The notes under the pieces: model-generated
What the model was told of the DNA's origin: nothing
Database searches by the model: none
Seen by the model: only the letters and a program-made list of their open reading frames with translations
Shown: positions 18,901 through 21,851 of the stretch, one piece after another
How positions within the stretch are numbered: the first letter of the stretch is position 1
How the letters are laid out: each line of letters starts with the position of its first letter
Made by a program: the position numbers and the translations under genes
Assembly (NCBI GenBank): GCA_019649035.1
Contig: BMAT01010188.1
Span: 430,368 to 452,218 of the forward strand
Length of the DNA stretch: 21,851 bases
DNA from: Elysia marginata
Lineage: Eukaryota; Mollusca; Gastropoda; Plakobranchidae
Direction of reading: 5' to 3'

Positions 18901-20892
18901 GTATAACCTTGAAGTTGACTGCGACATTAAAATTCAAACAGCCAACTAGCATGCCAGAAAACCTCTAGCAAGATAAACTTATTTAAACAGACTGTAAACA
19001 CAGATCTTCAATAAGGTATCAACTATTTTATTACAACAAGCCGTATCTACATGTTGTTTTCAGTCAGTTCGACCCAGAAAGTGATCAGCCTAGGTGACTA
19101 CATGGGCAAATTAAAAAGTGGCTCTGGATCTCTCTTCAAGTTCAAGGAGGACAAGCGGAATAAAGTGTGTCCAGGTGAGACCACCACCATCAGCTTCAAA
19201 CATTTTTTTTTCAAAATTTTATAAACATGAAAAGAAACATATGTGGAAAAATGTTATTTCGTATTGTGGATGTGGATGAACATAGATGGAAAAATGTGTA
19301 TTCATTGTGTTGGTCTGGATGAACTTGGATGACTATAGATAAAAAATGTTTTTTTCATATTGTGGGCCTGGATGAATATAGATAAAAAATGTTTATTCAT
19401 ATTGTGGGCCTGTATGAGTATAGATTAAAAAATGTTCATTCATAGTGTTGGTCTGGATGAACTTGGATGAGAAAAGTTTCTAACCATATTGTGGGTCATG
19501 ATGAAGATAGCTAAAAAAAATGCTAATTCATATTGTGGATCTGAATGAACATAGCTGAAAAAATGTTTATTCATATTGTGGGTCTTGATGAACATAGCTG
19601 AAAAGATGTTTATTCATATTGTGGGTCTGGATGCACATAAACAAAAAAAAAAAATGTTTGTTCAGATTGAGGGTCTGGAGAACATAGATAAAAAATGTTT
19701 ATTCATATTGTGGGACTGGATGAACATAGATGAAAAAGGTTAATTCATATTGTGGTCTGGATGAACATAGATAAAAAAGGTTGATTCATATTGTGGGTCT
19801 GGATGAAGATAGATAGCTAAAAAAATGTTTATTCATATTGTGGGTCTGGATGAACATAGATAAAAAAATGTTTGTTCATATTGTGGGTGTGGTCGATGTG
19901 TCTCAAGTGCAGTGTTTAAACTAAGTTCAGAGGCTAATGTGATACACAGGAAAGTTTCAAACTTACCTTGTACATCAAACACAGAGATGTTCTTGTATTT
20001 CACAGAAACCTACTTATGCTACGGGCCGTTTAGCTCCCACGCTCCATCCTACGATTCATCATTTGCCTCTTGTACAAAGGAAGAATCGGATCTGTTGTTA
20101 CACACTTATGGAGGAGAAGTTGGAGTTCAGTATGCCAAAAGGTAAACATTTTTGTCACAAAAATATCTCATTTGCTTTATTGCCTTATACTTGCATGGGT
20201 GGGAGTGTGCTGGCCAATCAAGATTTCAGGACATGGCCTGCCGGCTCAATGTCATTTGGGGTAAAAATCGTGTTTCGGTCTGTGGAATAGGTGAAAAATT
20301 TTGTTTGGTTACCATGATATTTGCAAGTTTGGTTCAAGCCAAAGATTTTTTTCCTTGTTACTTAAGTTAAAACCCGGCAGCCATGTATATTTATTTACCC
20401 TTATTGCGTTTGGAAAAATCGGAGGGAGAACTGTGAGCGCCAGTCAGTACCCGACTAAATGCAGTGAAAGATTTTGTCAGAATGCTAGAGTGATGCGCTT
20501 AACTAGCTGCTCCTCTGTGAGTTCAGAAGGTACTTTGGTTGAGAATAGCCTGTCGGGGAACCCATGTAAAGCGCTTTGAGCACTTTAGTGGATAAGCGCT
20601 CTTTACTCTTTACTCTTTACAGTATTGTAACTTAATCCATTCAGCATGAATTAATGGCCTCCTCCATGTGGTGTTTCTGTCTCTGGTGACGTCAACTTTA
20701 CCTAAATTGAAGTAGGAATTACCGAATGTAGTGTAATCTTCATCTCCTTCATGTGTTGTGTTTGTGGGTATCCCCAGCGTGCAGAAGTTTGTGGAGAATG
20801 CCGGCATCAGTGCGGTGGAGATGGTGGACAAGCTGCTGGACACCCTCACCAGGAACCAGCACTCCAAGTCTCAGGTGCTGCTTGAGGAGCAG
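9539..20892 (+). CDS. BRD9: BRD7/BRD9-type bromodomain protein, 11 exons, 3' end beyond window
   Basis: Exons: 9539-9599, 12165-12355, 13561-13787, 14427-14571, 15635-15745, 16157-16311, 16760-16892, 17282-17354, 19064-19174, 20006-20141, 20778-20892. Their 1458 coding bases join in one open frame of 486 codons with GT/AG at every intron. Order of domains: Lys/His-rich N-terminus (1-20), the PLKLVL motif of the family (about 25-30), a Lys/Arg/Ser-rich run (60-84), an acidic segment (about 90-105), a bromodomain (about 145-245) and the DUF3512 region (246 onward). Vertebrate BRD9 (about 600 aa) belongs to non-canonical BAF and BRD7 (about 650 aa) to PBAF; both read acetyl-lysine in the nucleus. 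Invertebrates typically have one gene for both. The bromodomain is closest to BRD9, while the exon 10 motif resembles BRD7, so the symbol stands for BRD7/9. The stop codon and C-terminus are outside the window. Family assignment rests on remembered motifs, not a database search. Confidence 0.93.
9868..9960. repeat. (GA)n and GACA-rich microsatellite inside the transposon
   Basis: Runs of GAGAGAGAG with GACAGACAGACAG in between. They lie within the pogo-type element, beyond the truncated transposase frame. Confidence 0.9.
9985..10396 (-). pseudogene. Truncated pogo-type transposase, DNA-binding domains only
   Basis: Begins MACKKRVDLSFDVKLQVLDA (CENPB_N/psq-type helix-turn-helix), has a stop at 10283-10285, resumes in the same frame with ISKSQVGRIKQSKES, meets a second stop, and shifts frame to GKKRKRDQEQNDVGGALAHW and later LLKKKATELAASKGESFNPS, NGWLYRWKQK (the second, CENP-B-type helix-turn-helix). 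The order and spacing fit pogo/Tigger transposases. At least two stops, one frameshift and loss of the DDE domain make it dead. Confidence 0.85.
11024..11070. repeat. AGATCTAGA palindrome cluster with hairpin potential
   Basis: Contains nested palindromes; AGAATCTAG and CTAGATTCT form a 9-bp stem with a short loop. Lies in BRD7/9 intron 1, just after the pogo-type element. Confidence 0.6.
11376..11379. other. Ambiguous bases (NNNN)
   Basis: Four undetermined bases before an A-run in intron 1, probably an unresolved homopolymer or a very small assembly gap. Confidence 0.95.
12165..12355 (+). CDS. BRD9: BRD7/9 exon 2
   Basis: Follows a pyrimidine-rich tract and TTACAG. It encodes residues 21-84, beginning DGQEKPLKLVLNIKMGGQ. 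EKPLKLVLK is a hallmark just after the BRD7/BRD9 start. It ends in a Lys/Arg/Ser-rich stretch (HKHKKKKKKKSND, then RSRERSREAE), a likely nuclear-localisation and DNA-contact segment. Donor GTATGA at 12356, phase 0. Confidence 0.93.
12817..12987. repeat. 25-bp tandem repeat with 50-bp alternation, intron 2
   Basis: Seven units start at 12817, 12842, 12867, 12892, 12917, 12942 and 12967. Units 3 to 6 alternate between a GAATGCAAAATGTG type and a GAGTTTAAAACATG type, so a 50-bp dimer was duplicated. The last unit is degraded. Confidence 0.9.
13561..13787 (+). CDS. BRD9: BRD7/9 exon 3, acidic linker and start of bromodomain
   Basis: Follows TTTTTTTTTAAAG. It encodes residues 85-159 plus two bases. 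An Asp/Glu-rich stretch (about 90-105) contains EDDDSNDDEGEHDEEEDG. The end, LKQMLNYLVKNLQ, is helix Z of the bromodomain (BRD9: LLEHFLRQLQ). Donor GTATGA at 13788. The leftover AA joins T of exon 4 to make Asn160, giving LQNKD where BRD9 has LQRKD. Confidence 0.92.
14427..14571 (+). CDS. BRD9: BRD7/9 exon 4, bromodomain ZA loop
   Basis: Follows GTTTTCAG. It encodes residues 160-208 and contains EFFAFPVTDTIAPGYSSII and HPMDFSTM. BRD9 has FFAFPVTDAIAPGYSMIIKHPMDF at this place. The FAFPV segment is the shelf equivalent to WPF in BET bromodomains. Donor GTAAGA at 14572, phase 0. Confidence 0.96.
15635..15745 (+). CDS. BRD9: BRD7/9 exon 5, acetyl-lysine pocket
   Basis: Follows TTTTTCCAG. It encodes residues 209-245, containing LMCNNAMTYNRPETIYY. 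Asn222 of YNRP is the invariant acetyl-lysine-binding Asn. Tyr228 is at the BRD9 gatekeeper Tyr position. Both are intact, so the reader pocket should work. The exon also carries the BC loop and helix C (KEAKRLLHLGIRQLSK). Donor GTAGGT at 15746, phase 0. Confidence 0.96.
16157..16311 (+). CDS. BRD9: BRD7/9 exon 6, start of DUF3512 region
   Basis: Follows ATTCTAG. It encodes residues 246-296 plus two bases, starting EKLLHLKKTQSFLSSI. BRD7 has a similar segment after its bromodomain (ERIQSLKQSIDFM). The rest (HVIVEQSSNAQVRVDNQPRP) is polar and probably disordered. Donor GTAAAG at 16312. Reading through the donor gives an immediate in-frame TAA. Confidence 0.88.
16760..16892 (+). CDS. BRD9: BRD7/9 exon 7
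   Basis: Acceptor is ATCTGATAG with a weak pyrimidine tract, chosen because the two leftover bases AA plus A make Lys297 and keep the frame. It encodes residues 297-341: PERDIDRFDAIPDDDLSPEE and an Ala/Gln-rich helix AQDAAQAAKNALTARKPKTD. This corresponds to the BRD9 stretch around HAADEARDRINRF. Donor GTAAGT at 16893, phase 0. Confidence 0.85.
17282..17354 (+). CDS. BRD9: BRD7/9 exon 8
   Basis: Short exon after TTTGGAACAG. It encodes residues 342-365 (LGFLRMEEDGTTSMTILNPW and NNGV) plus one base. BRD9 has MGYLKRNGDGSLLYSVVN and BRD7 has RRKPDGTTTLGLLHP here. Donor GTAAGT at 17355, phase 1. Confidence 0.9.
18060..18400 (-). pseudogene. Possible decayed coding fragment in intron 8
   Basis: On the minus strand one frame reads EVLSGKKGILVSEAFQRIF, a stop, LHRFMTDIPGKINCCLMVF and LDESTNNLCGVPPQCDLVNK, a second stop, then AINIWDTEFFWAYKRYILHD. 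Only two stops in about 110 codons is fewer than expected for AT-rich DNA. No family is recognised. It may be a transposon or gene remnant, or chance. Confidence 0.25.
18637..18651. repeat. SINE target site duplication, left copy
   Basis: GCATGCCAGAAAACC, identical to 18949-18963. Confidence 0.9.
18652..18948 (+). mobile_element. tRNA-derived SINE with 15-bp target site duplication, intron 8
   Basis: The head, starting GGCTCTGGGGCGTAGCGGTA, carries a box A-like GCGTAGCGGTAAGACACTC and a box B GGTTCGATCCT, the RNA polymerase III promoter of a tRNA-derived SINE. About 220 bp of unrelated body follow. The perfect direct repeat GCATGCCAGAAAACC lies at 18637-18651 and 18949-18963. The perfect duplication suggests a rather young insertion. 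It has no long poly-A tail. Confidence 0.9.
18949..18963. repeat. SINE target site duplication, right copy
   Basis: GCATGCCAGAAAACC, identical to 18637-18651. Confidence 0.9.
19064..19174 (+). CDS. BRD9: BRD7/9 exon 9
   Basis: Acceptor TTTTCAG. A second AG four bases later would give an early stop, so the first is used. It encodes residues 366-402: VSSTQKVISLGDYMGKLKSG followed by GSLFKFKEDKRNKVCP. FKEDKRNKV is shared by BRD7 and BRD9 (BRD9: GFKDERRNKVTF). Donor GTGAGA at 19175, phase 1. Confidence 0.95.
19225..19893. repeat. ~42-bp minisatellite, about 15 copies, intron 9
   Basis: Units hold TTCATATTGTGGGTCTGGATGAACATAGATAAAAAATGTT with 10-20% divergence. Unit length varies with A-run length. 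The left copies (CATTGTGTTGG type) are more diverged and the right copies nearly uniform, so recent expansion was on the right side. Confidence 0.92.
20006..20141 (+). CDS. BRD9: BRD7/9 exon 10, BRD7-like motif
   Basis: Follows TTGTATTTCACAG. It encodes residues 403-447 plus two bases, containing CYGPFSSHAPSYDSSFA and LLLHTYGGEVGVQYAK. BRD7 has NYGPYSSYAPHYDSTFA; BRD9 lacks this exact motif but has YSAYGDETGVQCA, matching the end. Donor GTAAAC at 20142. Confidence 0.94.
20370..20620 (+). mobile_element. LINE-type or SINE fragment with conserved 3' tail, intron 10
   Basis: GTAAAGCGCTTTGAGCACTTTAGTGGATAAGCGCT (20566-20600) resembles the 3' tail shared by many L2/CR1-type LINEs and their SINE partners. 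It ends in three perfect TCTTTAC heptamers (20600-20620), a typical tail microsatellite of that group. The 5' limit is uncertain; TTGTTACTTAA (near 20355) and TTGTAACTTAA after the tail may be a diverged target duplication. Confidence 0.65.
20600..20620. repeat. (TCTTTAC)3 heptamer tail
   Basis: Three perfect tandem copies directly after the AAGCGC tail of the LINE-type fragment. Confidence 0.9.
20778..20892 (+). CDS. BRD9: BRD7/9 exon 11 (last exon in window)
   Basis: Follows GTATCCCCAG. It encodes residues 448-486: SVQKFVENAGISAVEMVDKL then LDTLTRNQHSKSQVLLEEQ. BRD9 has LQEFVKDAGSYSKKVVDDL and LDQITGGDHSRTL here. The exon is GC-rich compared with its flanks. Donor GTGAGT at 20893, phase 0. 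BRD9 continues for more than 100 residues past this point, so further exons must lie outside; none was found in 20893-21851. Confidence 0.93.
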
Positions 20893-21119
20893 GTGAGTGA
20901 GCACAACATCAGGCCAGGTCACAGTGCAAATCAGTGCTCATAAGTTTCTGGAAATGTACGCAAAGTTCATTTTAAAAAAAGCCGTGAAAGCTGCATCAGA
21001 GGCCTATTTTTCATTCGCTGTATTTTGGTTAGAACTGGGTTCAGTTGAAAACTTTCTTTGCTGTTATCGTTTTTCAGATTCATTTTTGTGTGGCGTGGGA
21101 ACAATTATATTGAAGGACT

Positions 21120-21292
21120 AATACAAAAGAAAAAGAAGATCGGCCAAGTAACAGATATTGCCGATGTTCTTGGCCAATCTTCTTTTTCTTTTCTTAATTC
21201 TTATTAATCTGTTTGTGTTATACCCTTGAAAAAAAAACAACTTATTAAAATAAAAACTATATAGTTAAAAGTACATACAAAATTTTTAAAAA
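21120..21292. mobile_element. Hairpin-bearing short insert with 17-bp flanking repeats
   Basis: AATTATATTGAAGGACT (21103-21119) recurs as AATTATATCGAAGGACT (21293-21309), 16 of 17 identical. Between them is a 173-bp AT-rich segment that starts with a strong hairpin and ends in an A-run directly before the second repeat. That is the structure expected of target-primed retroposition of a short RNA. A local duplication is the alternative. Confidence 0.45.
21125..21192. ncRNA. Long stem-loop, 24-bp stem
   Basis: The arm AAAAGAAAAAGAAGATCGGCCAAG (21125-21148) pairs with 21169-21192 at 23 of 24 positions, with a 20-base loop that can extend the stem by AACA/TGTT. Size and shape resemble a small-RNA precursor, but no expression evidence exists here. 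Confidence 0.4.
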
Positions 21293-21851
21293 AATTATAT
21301 CGAAGGACTTGCTCATCACTTGTTTTTTTACCTAGGTTGATGTTACTTGTTATGTCCATTTAAGATTGACTTCATCAGAGTTGCCTGTAGTTGTCAGCTT
21401 TGTGGGATGTACATCTAAAATTTGATATATCTCAATACAACTTGAGTTGTCTGTGGCAAACATTTACCTCTTGTTGGTATATTTGATACCAATACATGTT
21501 ATTCAACTAAAATTCATATATCAGTTGTCGTCTTATCATTTTGTTATATTCCTGAAAGCAGGTGATACTATAAACAGTCAACTGTATATATCGTGGAAAG
21601 AAATGAATGTGTTCACCATTTTAGAAATTATTATTTTGCAGAGTCCTTTTTAGACATTTTTATGTTGCAAAGTTATTCTCAAGTCATTTTTTTTTGCATT
21701 TCAAAATTTGTCTCCTCAGTATAAACTTGTCCTATCTCATTGCACAAGATCATACTGAGACGACAAAATGTTAACATTTTTACAAATACCATTTTGATAA
21801 TTCAAGATTACATTATTGTGAACTTCATGTGCAATGTAGATGTTGTTTTTT

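Larger units (their letters stand above)
20893..21851 (+). other. Intron 11 of BRD7/9 (partial)
   Basis: Apart from the hairpin insert, this is AT-rich intron sequence. I searched for the next BRD7/9 exon and found none with both motif and phase support. Confidence 0.7.

Overview
The window is animal nuclear DNA: AT-rich, low gene density, short GC-richer exons bounded by GT/AG sites, long introns, microsatellites, minisatellites and transposon remnants. Frequent AGATCT/TCTAGA palindromes, TAGGCCTA-type words and a tRNA-derived SINE suggest a mollusc, probably a gastropod. That placement is inference from sequence style only. A 4-base run of N lies at 11376-11379.

Left part (1-3609, minus strand): five phase-compatible exons of an unrecognised protein gene whose 3' end runs off the left edge. 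Next to it, at 1-345, is a 45-bp minisatellite arranged in a 135-bp higher-order pattern. Middle part (about 3610-9538): mostly noncoding, with GA/TC microsatellites, a G-quadruplex-type G-run, a possible two-exon TATA-driven small gene at 5164-5406 (plus strand), and a 251-bp segment bounded by 17-bp inverted repeats.

Right part (9539-20892 and beyond, plus strand): eleven consecutive exons of a BRD7/BRD9-type bromodomain protein. Every splice phase closes, giving exactly 486 codons, and the last exon or exons lie beyond the right edge. The protein has a Lys-rich N-terminus, an acidic linker, a complete bromodomain with the acetyl-lysine-binding Asn, and the downstream DUF3512 region. It mixes BRD7-like and BRD9-like motifs, as expected for the single invertebrate ancestor of both, a subunit of SWI/SNF (BAF) chromatin remodellers.

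The introns of this gene carry most of the mobile DNA: a dead pogo/Tigger-type DNA transposon with TIRs and TA duplication (intron 1), a 25-bp tandem repeat with 50-bp alternation (intron 2), a SINE with a perfect 15-bp target duplication (intron 8), a ~42-bp minisatellite (intron 9), a LINE-type 3' tail with a heptamer repeat (intron 10), and a small hairpin-bearing insert with near-perfect 17-bp flanking repeats (after exon 11). No CRISPR, operon or other prokaryotic feature is present. The least explained items are the hairpin insert, the small TATA-driven gene candidate and the unidentified minus-strand gene.
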